From positions 1 through 58,242 of the forward strand of contig CAITWF010000028.1 in assembly GCA_903896015.1 (NCBI GenBank): a DNA stretch of 58,242 nucleotides, given 5' to 3'. A program made the translations under genes and the position numbers. The notes under the pieces were generated by a model, which saw nothing but the letters and a program-made list of their open reading frames with translations, was not told the DNA's origin and searched no databases. Source of the stretch: an uncultured Opitutia bacterium. Its GTDB lineage: Bacteria > Verrucomicrobiota > Verrucomicrobiia > Opitutales > Opitutaceae. This document shows positions 17,279-26,849 of this stretch, piece by piece; position 1 is the first letter of the stretch, and every line of letters begins with the position of its first letter.

Positions 17279-18691
17279 ATGTGGCGCTGCTTTCTGCTCT
17301 CCGGTTTGCTCCTGGTGGGGGCCGCGCTGGCTGAGGCGGCCGACGCGCCGGCGAAAAAGGCGCGGGTTGTGGTGATTCCGGTGCGCGATGAGATCGCGGC
17401 GCCGGAACTGTTCATTTTGCGGCGCGGGCTGAAGGATGCCGAAACCGAAAAGGCCGACGTGGTGGTGCTCGACATGAAGACGCCCGGCGGCGCGCTCGAC
17501 ACGACATTCGACATCATGGAGGCGCTCGGAAAATTTTCCGGCAAGACGATCACTTACGTGAACACGGAGGCGATGTCAGCGGGGGCGTTCATCGCGGCGA
17601 CGACGGAGGAAATCTGGTTCGCGCCCGACGGCGTGATCGGTGCGGCGGCTCCGGTGCTCTCGGGCGGTCAGGACGTCGAGGCGACGATGAAACAAAAGGT
17701 GGTGAGTTATCTGAAAGCGCGGATGCGCGCGACCTCCGAGGGCAAAGGTTACCGCGGCGATGTGGTCTCCGCCATGATCGACGCCGACAAGCAATTGAAG
17801 ATCGGGAAAAAGGTGCTGAAGGAAAAGGGCGAATTGCTGTCGCTCACCGCGACCGAGGCGATGAACACCTACGGTGATCCGCCGCGACCGCTGCTTGGCG
17901 CGGGCATCGCGAAAACGCTCGACGAACTGCTGGCGAAAAAATTTGGCGAGGACGGCTACGCCGTGCACCGACTCGAGATCACGTGGTCGGAGCGGCTGGC
18001 GGTGTGGCTCACCAGCCTCGCGCCGGTGCTGCTCGGGCTCGGGATGCTGGCGCTCTTCATCGAATTCAAGACGCCGGGCTTCGGGGTGTTCGGCATCGCG
18101 GGCATCATGCTGCTCGCGATCGTTTTTCTGTCGAACTACGTGGCGGGGCTTTCGGGGCACGAGCCGCTGCTGTTTTTTGGGGTGGGAGTGCTACTCGTGA
18201 TTCTGGAGTTGATATTCTGGCACAGCGCGGGGTTCCTCGGCGCCGCAGGCATCGCGCTCATGATGCTGTCGCTGCTGTGGTCGATGGCTGATCTCTGGCC
18301 GAACGAACCGATCAGCGTCGCGTGGTCGGCAGATGCGTTTGCCCGGCCGTTGCTCAACCTCGGTTCCGGGTTCGCGATCGCGGTCGTGCTCTTCGTGGCG
18401 TTGCTGCGTTTTCTACCGAGAGGCTGGGTGTGGGATCGGCTGGTGGTGCAGTCGGCGAGCGGCGGCGTCGCGCAGATCGCGGGTCTCGCGCCCGACGTGG
18501 CGGCGGGGCTGTCATCACTGGTCGGACGACGCGGCGTGGCGGTGACGGCGTTGCGCCCGGTGGGCCAAGTTGAGATCGGTGGCCGGCTTTACGAGGCACA
18601 GGTCGGCGTGGGCACCGTGGATCGCGGCGGGACTATCGTAGTGACGGGCGGCTCGGATTTCGCGCTGACCGTGGAAAGGACTGGCGCATGA
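17279..18691 (+). CDS. NfeD-type membrane serine protease (ClpP-like domain)
   Basis: 470 residues: signal peptide (about 1-20), ClpP-class protease domain at about 30-220, then five to six TM helices and a C-terminal OB-like NfeD domain. Catalytic S100 lies in NTEAMSAGAFIAA; the lysine of the Ser-Lys dyad is probably in the IGKKVLKEKGE segment. Long NfeD proteins cleave stomatin/flotillin-type partners, and the flotillin FloA is encoded two genes downstream. The stop overlaps the next start as ATGA. Confidence 0.92.
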   Translation: MWRCFLLSGLLLVGAALAEAADAPAKKARVVVIPVRDEIAAPELFILRRGLKDAETEKADVVVLDMKTPGGALDTTFDIMEALGKFSGKTITYVNTEAMSAGAFIAATTEEIWFAPDGVIGAAAPVLSGGQDVEATMKQKVVSYLKARMRATSEGKGYRGDVVSAMIDADKQLKIGKKVLKEKGELLSLTATEAMNTYGDPPRPLLGAGIAKTLDELLAKKFGEDGYAVHRLEITWSERLAVWLTSLAPVLLGLGMLALFIEFKTPGFGVFGIAGIMLLAIVFLSNYVAGLSGHEPLLFFGVGVLLVILELIFWHSAGFLGAAGIALMMLSLLWSMADLWPNEPISVAWSADAFARPLLNLGSGFAIAVVLFVALLRFLPRGWVWDRLVVQSASGGVAQIAGLAPDVAAGLSSLVGRRGVAVTALRPVGQVEIGGRLYEAQVGVGTVDRGGTIVVTGGSDFALTVERTGA

Positions 18692-19155
18692 ACGTCATCC
18701 TCCTCCTCTTCGTGCTTGGGCTGGTGTTCATGTTTTTCGAGGTATTCACGCCCGGACCGATCTTCGGGATCCTGGGTGGCCTGACGCTGATGGGCGGCAT
18801 CGCGGTCGCCGCGGTGAACTACGGCGGCAGCGGCGGGTTGATCGCGGGAGTGGTCGCGCTCGCAGCCGTGTGCGCGACGCTCTATGCGGAACTCGTCTGG
18901 CTGCCAAAGACGCGTTTAGCGCAGAAATTTTCCGTCCACGGCACGAGCGGCGAGACGATCGTCCAGCAGCGCGTCGACGCCGGGGCGGTGATGGGCAAGC
19001 TGGCGGAGGCCGTGACCACGCTCGCGCCGAGCGGCTACGTGCTGGTGGAGGGGCGGCGCTACGAGGCGTTCTGCCAGAGCGGCCACGCGGTGCGCGGTGC
19101 TCAGTTGCGCGTGACCGGGCTCGACAATTTCCGTCTCATCGTCAGCAAAACCTGA
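18688..19155 (+). CDS. NfeD family protein (short, membrane-anchored OB-fold)
   Basis: 155 residues: two to three TM helices (about 2-20, 24-44, 48-70) and a C-terminal OB-fold ending GRRYEAFCQSGHAVRGAQLRVTG, as in NfeD1b proteins. It overlaps the protease gene by 4 nt and is followed 6 nt later by floA, the usual conserved NfeD-FloA arrangement. Confidence 0.9.
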   Translation: MNVILLLFVLGLVFMFFEVFTPGPIFGILGGLTLMGGIAVAAVNYGGSGGLIAGVVALAAVCATLYAELVWLPKTRLAQKFSVHGTSGETIVQQRVDAGAVMGKLAEAVTTLAPSGYVLVEGRRYEAFCQSGHAVRGAQLRVTGLDNFRLIVSKT

Positions 19156-19161
19156 AACTCT

Positions 19162-20172
19162 ATGAACCTGCTCACCATTGTGCTCATCATCGGCGGCGTC
19201 ATCGCGCTCGTCGTCCTCGGACTGATTTTTTCGTTCATCAGCGTCTGGGTGAAGGCCTTCCTCAACGGGGCGCGGGTCAGCATGATCAATCTCGTCGGCA
19301 TGAGATTTGGTGGCGTGCCCTACAGCTTGGTGGTCGATGCGCGCATCACGGCGGTGAAGGCGGGCATTACCCTGACGACCGACGAAATCGCCGCGCACTA
19401 CCTCGCGGGCGGCAACGTCATCCCGACCGTACAGGCGCTGATCGCGGCGAACAAGGCTGGCATCAAGCTCGACTGGCGCACCGCGTGCGCGATCGATTTG
19501 GCGACCAAGGGCTCGGAGAAATCCGTCGCCGAGGCGGTGCGCACCTCCGTCGATCCTAAGGTGATTGACTGCCCGAACGCCACCAGCGGCCGCACGACAA
19601 TCGACGGTGTGGCGAAGGACGGCATTCAAGTGAAGGTGAAGGCCCGCGTGACGGTGCGCACGCACATCGATCGCTTCGTCGGCGGCGCCAAGGAAGAGAC
19701 CATCATCGCGCGCGTGGGCGAGGGCATCGTCTCGACAATCGGCGCCGCGAATTCCTACAAGGACGTGCTCGAGGCGCCCGACAGCATTTCCAAAACCGTG
19801 CTCGCGCGCGGCCTCGACGTGGGGTCGGCATTTGAAATTCTCTCGATCGACATTGCCGACGTCGATGTCGGCGAAAATGTCGGCGCCAAACTCCAGCAGG
19901 CTCAGGCCGAGGCGAACAAGAGCATCGCGCAAGCGCAGGCGGAAATTCGCCGCGCGGCGGCGGTCGCGGTTGAACAGGAGATGAAGGCGCGCGTGCAGGA
20001 GATGCAGGCCAAGGTCGTCGAGGCCCAGGCGCAGGTGCCGCTCGCGATGGCAGAGGCGTTTCGCTCCGGCCGGCTTGGCGTGATGGATTACTACAAGATG
20101 GAAAATATCCAGTCCGACACCGCCATGCGCTCCGCGATCGCCCAGCCGGGCGGTGGCGAACCGAAGAAGTAA
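19162..20172 (+). CDS. floA: Flotillin-like protein FloA
   Basis: 336 residues with an N-terminal membrane helix ([20 protein letters not shown] onward), PHB/SPFH domain (about 60-220, including [19 protein letters not shown]) and a C-terminal coiled-coil rich in AQAEA repeats, ending near [16 protein letters not shown]. This matches the FloA/YqfA family in length and motifs. FloA scaffolds functional membrane microdomains. It is the third gene of the nfeD operon. Confidence 0.95.
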   Translation: MNLLTIVLIIGGVIALVVLGLIFSFISVWVKAFLNGARVSMINLVGMRFGGVPYSLVVDARITAVKAGITLTTDEIAAHYLAGGNVIPTVQALIAANKAGIKLDWRTACAIDLATKGSEKSVAEAVRTSVDPKVIDCPNATSGRTTIDGVAKDGIQVKVKARVTVRTHIDRFVGGAKEETIIARVGEGIVSTIGAANSYKDVLEAPDSISKTVLARGLDVGSAFEILSIDIADVDVGENVGAKLQQAQAEANKSIAQAQAEIRRAAAVAVEQEMKARVQEMQAKVVEAQAQVPLAMAEAFRSGRLGVMDYYKMENIQSDTAMRSAIAQPGGGEPKK

Positions 20173-20184
20173 TCTGCCGCCGCG

Positions 20185-20793
20185 ATGAACGCGCTGCTGC
20201 GCAACCTTCCGCTGCTGGTTTTCCTGTTCGTGCTGTTCTCGGTGATCCGCGCGATCGTACGTGCTGCGCAGCTCAGTCAGGCGCACAAGTCGACGGCGAA
20301 CGAGACTGACGAACAGCGGCGCGTGCGCGAAATTCAGGAGCGCATCCGGAGAAAAATCGCGGAGCGCCGCGGCGGCGTGGCTCCGCTCGCGCCGTCCCGC
20401 CCGGAACCGGTGGAGCGCGACGTGCCGACGATACCGCAATTGCGTCCGGCCAGTGTGCCACCCCTTGAGCCGTTTGGCGGTCCCTCGCGCCGGCTCGTCA
20501 TCGAATCGATGCGGCGATCGGCAACACCACGCGAAGAGCCGCTGCCGGTCGACGTGGCGGCGCAGGAGCGGCAGCAGAAACTGGCCGATCAAATCCGCGC
20601 GCTCGACGAGGCGCGGGCGCTTGCCGAGCGGCGCGCGGCGCAGGTGGTGACGCAACGCGACAACGCGAAGGCTTCTTCGAGCGTGGCGACGGCGCGGCAC
20701 GCGGACTGGCTCGGCGACGTGCGCGACCCGCAGGCGTTGCGCCGGGCGGTCGTGCTGCGTGAGGTGCTTGGCGCGCCGGTGGCGCTGCGCTGA
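20185..20793 (+). CDS. Hypothetical membrane-anchored protein downstream of floA
   Basis: 202 residues with one N-terminal TM helix (LPLLVFLFVLFSVIRAIVRA), a charged helical stretch (EQRRVREIQERIRRKIAERR), a Pro-rich linker and a second coiled-coil at about 120-160. No known domain is recognised. It starts 12 bp after floA and is probably the last gene of that operon, so a role in the same membrane assembly is possible. Confidence 0.75.
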   Translation: MNALLRNLPLLVFLFVLFSVIRAIVRAAQLSQAHKSTANETDEQRRVREIQERIRRKIAERRGGVAPLAPSRPEPVERDVPTIPQLRPASVPPLEPFGGPSRRLVIESMRRSATPREEPLPVDVAAQERQQKLADQIRALDEARALAERRAAQVVTQRDNAKASSSVATARHADWLGDVRDPQALRRAVVLREVLGAPVALR

Positions 20794-20803
20794 GCGCGGC
20801 GCG

Positions 20804-21637
20804 TCAATTCATCGCGCAGCGGCCCGCGCCGGTGAACTGCGTAGGATAGCGGCGACCCTGAAATTCGATTTCCAGATTTTGCCCCGCCGAAGCGTGGATG
20901 AAGATCGGGCCGGTCCACGGCACGGTTTGCCGCTGACCGCGCGCGAGCGTGCCGAGAAAAATATCCTCTCCCTCGGCGTCGTCGGAGATTTTTTGCTTCA
21001 CGTTCACGCGCACCACATCGAGCGCGACGAGCGTGATGATGCGTTCGGTCGGAACGGGTGCCGGTGCGGCCGCCTGGCTCGAAGCGGGCGTGGAGCGCGA
21101 TGGCGCGGGCGCCGGAGTGGCCGATCCACCGCCGTTGAACAGCGATCGCACCACGAGCACCGCGACGATCAGGAGGACGATGCCGCCGCCCCATTTGGCG
21201 TATTTGAAAATGATCGCCGGGTCGGGGCCGGTCGGGAGGTTGGGGTTGCCGCTGCGCGGGTAGCGCGGCTGGGCGCGGGAAGGCGCAGTCTCGGCAAGCG
21301 TGTCTTCCGGCGGCGCGGCGCGATCACTGGCCTCGCCCGCGGTGGCGACGGAAATGTCCATGCGGCCGTAAATTTCTCGGCTGGGTTGGCGCGGCCGCAC
21401 CTCGCCATGGCCGAGTGCGGCAAAATCGGCGAGGATGCGATCGGCCGGGAGCTTCAGAAAATTCGCATAGCTGCGCAGAAAGCCGCGCGTGTATATCTCG
21501 GTGAGGCCGATGTCGAAATGATTGCTCTCGAACTTCTGCAGGTAATCGCCGCGGATTTTCGTAGACTCGGCCGCTTCACGAATGGAAATGCCCTTTTTCT
21601 TGCGCGCGTCTTCGAGGCGTTCGCCGATGGTCTGCAT
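20804..21637 (-). CDS. RodZ-like helix-turn-helix membrane protein
   Basis: 277 residues with an N-terminal Cro/XRE-type HTH_25 domain (MQTIGERLEDARKKKGISIREAA, shown in part; IYTRGFLRSYANFLKLP follows), as in RodZ. One TM helix lies at about 153-172 (WGGGIVLLIVAVLVVRSLF), then a Pro/Ala linker and a C-terminal beta-rich periplasmic domain (DUF4115-like) ending FTGAGRCAMN. RodZ links MreB to the cell wall. It lies downstream of ftsK on the same strand with 111 bp between. Confidence 0.85.
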   Translation of the reverse strand: MQTIGERLEDARKKKGISIREAAESTKIRGDYLQKFESNHFDIGLTEIYTRGFLRSYANFLKLPADRILADFAALGHGEVRPRQPSREIYGRMDISVATAGEASDRAAPPEDTLAETAPSRAQPRYPRSGNPNLPTGPDPAIIFKYAKWGGGIVLLIVAVLVVRSLFNGGGSATPAPAPSRSTPASSQAAAPAPVPTERIITLVALDVVRVNVKQKISDDAEGEDIFLGTLARGQRQTVPWTGPIFIHASAGQNLEIEFQGRRYPTQFTGAGRCAMN

Positions 21638-21675
21638 GGGGGTGAGTTAGGGGGTTTGTGGGCGAAGGGGAAGAA

Positions 21676-21755
21676 GGAATTCAGAAGCGAAGAAACCAAG
21701 AACCGGAAAATTGAGCGTTCGTCGTTCCTGATTTCCTGGCTTCCGAATTCACAGT
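21676..21755. repeat. A-rich degenerate inverted repeat between ftsK and rodZ-like gene
   Basis: The left arm begins GGAATTCAGAAGCGAAGAAA near 21677. The right arm, read on the minus strand, begins GAATTCGGAAGCCAGGAAAT near 21752. The arms are imperfectly complementary and far richer in A/T than the surrounding DNA. The same style of sequence occurs inside the U32 and prmA genes. Confidence 0.5.
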
Positions 21756-24292
21756 GAGTCGAGATCGACGAGGATTTCGCGCGGGCTGGAGCCGTTTTCT
21801 GGGCCGACGATGCCTTTTTCCTCCATGAGCTCCATGATGCGTGCGGCGCGGTTGTAGCCGATGCGCAGGCGGCGCTGGAGCATCGAGGTGCTGGCGCGCT
21901 TGGTGGATTTGAGGACGTCGAGAGCCTGATCGTAGAGTTCGCCATCGTCGCCCATGTCGTCGCCGTCTCCATCCGCTCCCTCGCCATCTTCGTCGTCTTC
22001 GCGAGCTGCGCGATCGATCTGTTGTTGCACGGACTGCACGTATTGGGGCGGCCCGTTTCTCTTGAGGAACTCGACGAACTCGTGGACCTCCTCGTCCGAG
22101 ACGAAGGCGCCCTGCGCGCGCACGAGGCGCGAACTTCCGGGAGGCGAGAACAGCATGTCGCCGCGGCCGATGAGCGTGTCGGCGCCCTTGGTGTCGAGAA
22201 TGGTGCGCGAGTCGACCTGTGAGGCGACTTGGAACGCGATGCGCGAGGGAAGGTTGGCTTTGATGACGCCGGTGATCACGTTCACCGACGGGCGCTGGGT
22301 CGCGATGATAAGGTGGATGCCAGCGGCACGGGCGAGTTGCGCGAGGCGGGCGATCGAGGTTTCGATCTCGGCCGGGGCGACCATCATGAGGTCGGCGAGT
22401 TCGTCGATAATGGCGACGATGTAGGGCAGACGCTCCGGAATTTCGAGGCCATCATCCGCCGCGAGCGGGTCGACTCCCTCGAGGGTGGGCTGGGATTCGG
22501 CGGGGGCACTCGGCGTCGCATCGGTCTTGGCGGGCTTTTTGCGGGAGTTGAAACCAGCGATGTTGCGCACGCCGACTTTGGCGAATTGCTGATAGCGCTG
22601 CTCCATTTCGGCGAGGAGCCACTTGAGTGCGCCGGGGACTTTCTTCGGCTCCGTCACCACCGGAATGAGCATGTGGGGGAGCGAATTGAAGACCTTCAAC
22701 TCGACGACCTTCGGGTCGACCATGATCAGGCGCACGTCCTTTGGGCTCTTGCGGAACACGATCGAGGCGACAATGGAATTGATGCAGACGGACTTGCCGG
22801 AGCCGGTGGCGCCCGCGATCAGCAAGTGTGGCATGCGGGTGAGATCGGAGATGAGCGGCTTGCCGGAAACGTCCTTGCCGAGGGCGATCGGGATGTCGGC
22901 ACGGGCGGAATTCCAATCTTCCGATTCGAGGATGTCGCGCATGCCGACAGGGGAGGGCACACGGTTGGGCATCTCGACGCCGACGGCGGCCTTCCCGGGA
23001 ATGGGCGCGAGAATGCGCACAGACTGCGCCTTCATGCCGAGGGCGATGTTTTTATCGAGGCCCGAGATTTTTTCGACGCGAACGCCGGGGGCTGGCACGA
23101 CTTCGTAGCAGGTGATGACCGGGCCGACGTGGATTTCGCCAGGGTTTACCGCGACGCCGAATTCGCCGAGGATGCGCACGAGATCCGCCATGTTGCGCGT
23201 GTATTCGTCGTCAGAATTTTCGGCGGAAGGAGGGTTGAGCTCCTTCAGCAGGCTAAGCGGTGGAAAAATGTAGTCGGGTTCGGCGGAAGGTTGAGCAAGG
23301 GCTTTGGCTTTCTTTGTCTCTTCGGCCTTGACGATGGCCACCGGGCCGACCCCGGGAGGGAGTTTTTCCAATGTGGGCTCCGTCTTGGCGCTGCCGCGAA
23401 TGACCTTCGGCGGAGTGATCGGCTCGGCGGGAGTAGCCAGCTCGACGGACTCCGCGGGCTTCGGCGCGCCTTTGACTTTGAGCTCGAGCGCGGGCTTGGG
23501 TGCAGGGGCAGCCGGCTTCGCGAGCGGATCTTCGGCGGATTTTGGAACAAACGTTTTCCGACCGCTCGGGCCGACGGGCAGCGGGGGCTGGGTGGTGGAG
23601 TTGGCGGCGGACGTGACAGCCGCGACGGCGGATTTCTGTTTCGCCTTCTCGGCCTTCTCCTTTTCACGCAGCGCAGCGAGCGCGGTCTTTTTCTTCGCAC
23701 GCTCCTCGCGCCACCCGCCGAAGTTGTGGATCATTTTTTCCAGCTCGGTCCCGATGTCGCGGAAGAAAATAAAGAGGATCGCGCCGAGATAGAGTGTGCC
23801 GAAAAGCAGACCCGAGCCGAACGGCCCAAGCGCGTCGGCCAGCAGCCGGTGGTAGAGCATGAGGCCCACGAGCCCACCGGGACCGTTGGGCACGTAGTCG
23901 CTACCCCATTTGGCTTCCTCAAACATCGCGCTGATGCCCGTGAGCATCACGATCCCCACGATCATTGCGATCGTGCGGGCGGACGTGAGGTGCTTCGAAC
24001 TGCGGATTGCGATGTAGAGCGACCAGAAGAGAAACACCGGCACGAGCCACGTTGCGTAACCGATCGCGTAGAGCAGCGCCCAGATGCCGTTGGCGCCAAT
24101 GATGCCGGCGGGATTCTTCGCGGTCGGTGCCGTCGTGTGGAAACTGCTTTGGGCCGGACTGTAGGTCACGAGCGCCACCAGCAGAAACAGTCCGACCGCG
24201 AAACACACGAGGGCCGCGATCCAGTTGGGGCGGTAGCGCGGGGCTTGAAAGGATGGGCCGTCGTTTGAGTTTGAAGTCTCGGTCGTGGGCAT
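21749..24292 (-). CDS. ftsK: DNA translocase FtsK/SpoIIIE
   Basis: 847 residues: four N-terminal TM helices (within about 20-185), a Pro/Ala/Lys-rich linker (about 215-390), the RecA-type motor with Walker A LLIAGATGSGKSV and Walker B IVAIIDELADLM, and a C-terminal winged-helix gamma domain (STSMLQRRLRIGYNRAARIMELMEEKGIVGP, shown in part) that recognises KOPS-like sites. It pumps chromosomal DNA through the septum at division. Length is typical of SpoIIIE-size members. Confidence 0.96.
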   Translation of the reverse strand: MPTTETSNSNDGPSFQAPRYRPNWIAALVCFAVGLFLLVALVTYSPAQSSFHTTAPTAKNPAGIIGANGIWALLYAIGYATWLVPVFLFWSLYIAIRSSKHLTSARTIAMIVGIVMLTGISAMFEEAKWGSDYVPNGPGGLVGLMLYHRLLADALGPFGSGLLFGTLYLGAILFIFFRDIGTELEKMIHNFGGWREERAKKKTALAALREKEKAEKAKQKSAVAAVTSAANSTTQPPLPVGPSGRKTFVPKSAEDPLAKPAAPAPKPALELKVKGAPKPAESVELATPAEPITPPKVIRGSAKTEPTLEKLPPGVGPVAIVKAEETKKAKALAQPSAEPDYIFPPLSLLKELNPPSAENSDDEYTRNMADLVRILGEFGVAVNPGEIHVGPVITCYEVVPAPGVRVEKISGLDKNIALGMKAQSVRILAPIPGKAAVGVEMPNRVPSPVGMRDILESEDWNSARADIPIALGKDVSGKPLISDLTRMPHLLIAGATGSGKSVCINSIVASIVFRKSPKDVRLIMVDPKVVELKVFNSLPHMLIPVVTEPKKVPGALKWLLAEMEQRYQQFAKVGVRNIAGFNSRKKPAKTDATPSAPAESQPTLEGVDPLAADDGLEIPERLPYIVAIIDELADLMMVAPAEIETSIARLAQLARAAGIHLIIATQRPSVNVITGVIKANLPSRIAFQVASQVDSRTILDTKGADTLIGRGDMLFSPPGSSRLVRAQGAFVSDEEVHEFVEFLKRNGPPQYVQSVQQQIDRAAREDDEDGEGADGDGDDMGDDGELYDQALDVLKSTKRASTSMLQRRLRIGYNRAARIMELMEEKGIVGPENGSSPREILVDLDSL

Positions 24293-24393
24293 TTGTGTGA
24301 GCCGCTAAGTCAGTGCGAATTCGAGGCTAACCCGCCAAGCGGTCAAATGTAAACCCCCCCGCGAGCGTTTCACAAAAAACTCGTCAAACTTCT

Positions 24394-25377
24394 ATGCGCG
24401 AATTGCTCCGGTTTCAGCCGCTTTACCAATCTCGGATCTGGGGCGGACGCGCGCTTGAATCCGCACTTGGCCGCACGCTCCCGGCGAAGTCGTCCGAGCC
24501 GATTGGCGAAAGCTGGGAGATCGTGGATCGGGCCGAGGCGCAATCGATCGTGGTCGGTGGCGTGCTCAACGGCCACTCGCTCCGTCGTGTGCTCACGGCG
24601 CACGGCGCCGACGTGATGGGCCCGAAATGGCCCGCGGAAAAGCCCTTTCCGATCCTCGTGAAGTGGCTCGATTGCCGCGAACGACTTTCGCTGCAAGTCC
24701 ACCCGCCGGCTGCCGTCGCGATCAGCCTCAAGGGCGAGCCGAAAACCGAGAACTGGTATATCGCGCACACCGCGCCCGGCGCGCACTTGATCGTCGGGTT
24801 GAAACGCGGCGTGACGCGGGCGCGTTTCGAGGCGGCCATCGCGGACGGCATGGTAGAGCAGTGCGTCCACCACTTCAAAGTTGCGGCGGGAGATTCGATC
24901 CTCGTGCACAGCGGACAAGTCCACGCGATCGATGCCGGCAATCTGATTCTCGAAATCCAGCAAAACTCCGACACGACCTACCGGGTGTTCGACTGGGGCC
25001 GCGTTGGGCTCGACGGCCAGCCGCGCCAGCTCCACGTCGCCGAATCGCTCCGCTCGATCGACTGGAGCGACTTCGAGCCGGCGCCCGTGCGCGCCGCACC
25101 GACTTCCGGCACAATCGCGGATGCGCCCGAGTTTTCGATCCGGCGCGTGGTGCTCGGGGCGGGCGAGCGGTTTCACGTCCGCGCCGGCGAGCAGGCGCGC
25201 ATCGTAAGCGTCGTGAGCGGCTCGGTGCGCGCAAGTCTCGACAATGGCTCCGGATCGCGTCCGGCATTTGGCCAGAAGCTCGATCGCGGTGACAACGTGC
25301 TCGTGCCGTTTGCGGGGGCGTTCACCTTCAGCGCTGAAACGACCGCGATTGTGCTCGTGACGGAAAATTTTGGCTGA
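24394..25377 (+). CDS. manA: Mannose-6-phosphate isomerase, class I
   Basis: 327 residues. Zn-dependent interconversion of mannose-6-P and fructose-6-P. Zn-ligand motifs are visible: LSLQVHPP (Gln and His), KTENWYI (Glu) and VHSGQVHAID (His). The start MRELLRFQPLYQSRIWGG is the usual family opening. It is slightly shorter than E. coli ManA (391), as in Firmicute-type enzymes. It supplies GDP-mannose or polysaccharide precursors; three bp later an AsmA-like gene follows. Confidence 0.92.
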   Translation: MRELLRFQPLYQSRIWGGRALESALGRTLPAKSSEPIGESWEIVDRAEAQSIVVGGVLNGHSLRRVLTAHGADVMGPKWPAEKPFPILVKWLDCRERLSLQVHPPAAVAISLKGEPKTENWYIAHTAPGAHLIVGLKRGVTRARFEAAIADGMVEQCVHHFKVAAGDSILVHSGQVHAIDAGNLILEIQQNSDTTYRVFDWGRVGLDGQPRQLHVAESLRSIDWSDFEPAPVRAAPTSGTIADAPEFSIRRVVLGAGERFHVRAGEQARIVSVVSGSVRASLDNGSGSRPAFGQKLDRGDNVLVPFAGAFTFSAETTAIVLVTENFG

Positions 25378-25380
25378 GCC

Positions 25381-26214
25381 ATGCGCATCCCGACTCGCGA
25401 GCGGACTTGCCGCGGTGGAATCATGCTGCGGCTGCTTGTCGTGCTGACGGTGCTTTTCGCCGTGTCGGCGCTCGCCTGGATGCTCTTGCTGCCGGTGTGG
25501 ATCACGAGCGGAATCCGCGACCGCACGGGCTTCGACGCCTCGGTCGCGAGTGTCTCGTGCAATCCGTTCACCGGGCGGTTGGCGATTCGCGGACTCGTGC
25601 TGACGAATCCGGCGGGATTTTTGCCAGGAGATTTTTTACAGCTCCGCGAGTTTCGCGCCGACGGTGACTTGTTGTCGCTTCTGTCTGATCGCGTTGTGCT
25701 CGACGAACTCGTGATCGACGTGCGCAAGGCCGCTGTCGTGCGCCGCGCTGACGGCCGATCGAATTTGGAATTGTTTGAGCGAAGTCTCGGTTTCGCGCCG
25801 CCGCCTCCGACGGTGACGAACTCGGCTCCGGCAAAATCCGCTCCCGCCGCAGCGGCCCCCGAGCGGAAATTTCTCATCCGCTCGCTGTCGCTGCGGTTCG
25901 ACGAATTGCTGATTGTGGACGTGTCACCGGCGTCGCCCGAATACCACGACTACCACCTTGCGGTGGAGCAGCACTTCAAGGATGTGACGGCGGCGAAACA
26001 GTTGCTGGTGCCGGAGGTGTTGCGCCGCGTCGCCGCCGAAAATCTTGGGCGGGTGCTCGAGCGCATTGTGCCGGGTGATTTTGGCCGCGCGTTGGGCGAT
26101 GGTGCGCGCGAGGCGGCGCAGTCGGGCGAGGCGATGTTGCAGGAGGCTGGCACGCAGGCGAAGGGATTCCTGCGCGGCATGCGGGAGAAACTTGATCAAA
26201 GCAAAAAGCCGTAG
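25381..26214 (+). CDS. AsmA-like envelope protein
   Basis: 277 residues with one N-terminal TM helix (MLRLLVVLTVLFAVSALAWM at about 15-34), followed by an AsmA/TamB-style beta segment (TGFDASVASVSCNPFTGRLAIRGLVLTNPAGF, shown in part) and DELVIDVRKAAVVRR. It is far shorter than full AsmA or YhdP. The start may be ATG 25423 (MLRLLVV). A role in phospholipid or envelope homeostasis is inferred from fold resemblance only. Confidence 0.7.
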   Translation: MRIPTRERTCRGGIMLRLLVVLTVLFAVSALAWMLLLPVWITSGIRDRTGFDASVASVSCNPFTGRLAIRGLVLTNPAGFLPGDFLQLREFRADGDLLSLLSDRVVLDELVIDVRKAAVVRRADGRSNLELFERSLGFAPPPPTVTNSAPAKSAPAAAAPERKFLIRSLSLRFDELLIVDVSPASPEYHDYHLAVEQHFKDVTAAKQLLVPEVLRRVAAENLGRVLERIVPGDFGRALGDGAREAAQSGEAMLQEAGTQAKGFLRGMREKLDQSKKP

Positions 26215-26237
26215 TTGATTGGCAGCTCTTTGCATCC

Positions 26238-26843
26238 ATGCCTGACCCCGAATCTCACGTCACCATGAACCAACCGACCTCATCTCAGCCTGAGGCCGCG
26301 AAGCCCATGGCTGCATCCAACGAGCCGAAACCCGCGCCCGATCCCGCCGTCCCGCCGCCCGCGAAATCGGCGGACGATCTGCTCATCGCCGCGAAGGCCG
26401 AGGCCGCCGCGAACTACGACAAGTTCATGCGGGCCGTGGCCGACTTGGAAAATTTTCGCCGCCGCACCGTGCGCGAGAAGGACGAATTAAAGCAACTCGC
26501 GACGGGTCGGGTGCTCGAAGACCTGCTTCCGGTGCTCGACAACCTCGCGCTCGGCCTCGCCGCCGCCAAGCAACCCAACGCCGATCTCAAGTCGCTCGTG
26601 GGCGGCATCGACATGGTGCTCGCACAACTCCGCGGCGCGCTTGCGAACCATGGTCTCAAGGAAATCAATCCCGCCGGCCAGCTGTTCGATCCGCACCAGC
26701 ACGAATCCATCTCGCACCAGCCGAGCCCCGACGTGAAGGAAGAGCACGTGCTCACGGTCGTGCGCACTGGCTACTCATTGAACGGGCGTTTGCTGCGACC
26801 GGCTGCCGTCGTGTTGTCGAGCGGTCCGGAGAAGAAAGCCTGA
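26238..26843 (+). CDS. grpE: GrpE, nucleotide-exchange factor of DnaK
   Basis: 201 residues: a Pro/Ala-rich disordered N-terminus, long dimerisation helix (ANYDKFMRAVADLENFRRRT, ending REKDEL), and C-terminal beta domain with the family signature FDPHQHESISHQPS. ATG 26238 or 26265 may start it. It lies 6 bp upstream of dnaJ; dnaK is not in the window. Confidence 0.95.
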   Translation: MPDPESHVTMNQPTSSQPEAAKPMAASNEPKPAPDPAVPPPAKSADDLLIAAKAEAAANYDKFMRAVADLENFRRRTVREKDELKQLATGRVLEDLLPVLDNLALGLAAAKQPNADLKSLVGGIDMVLAQLRGALANHGLKEINPAGQLFDPHQHESISHQPSPDVKEEHVLTVVRTGYSLNGRLLRPAAVVLSSGPEKKA

Positions 26844-26849
26844 TCGATC

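Noticed and set aside
22229-24268. A 679-codon plus-strand frame opposite ftsK
   Set aside because: Shadow of ftsK; no motif and biased composition.
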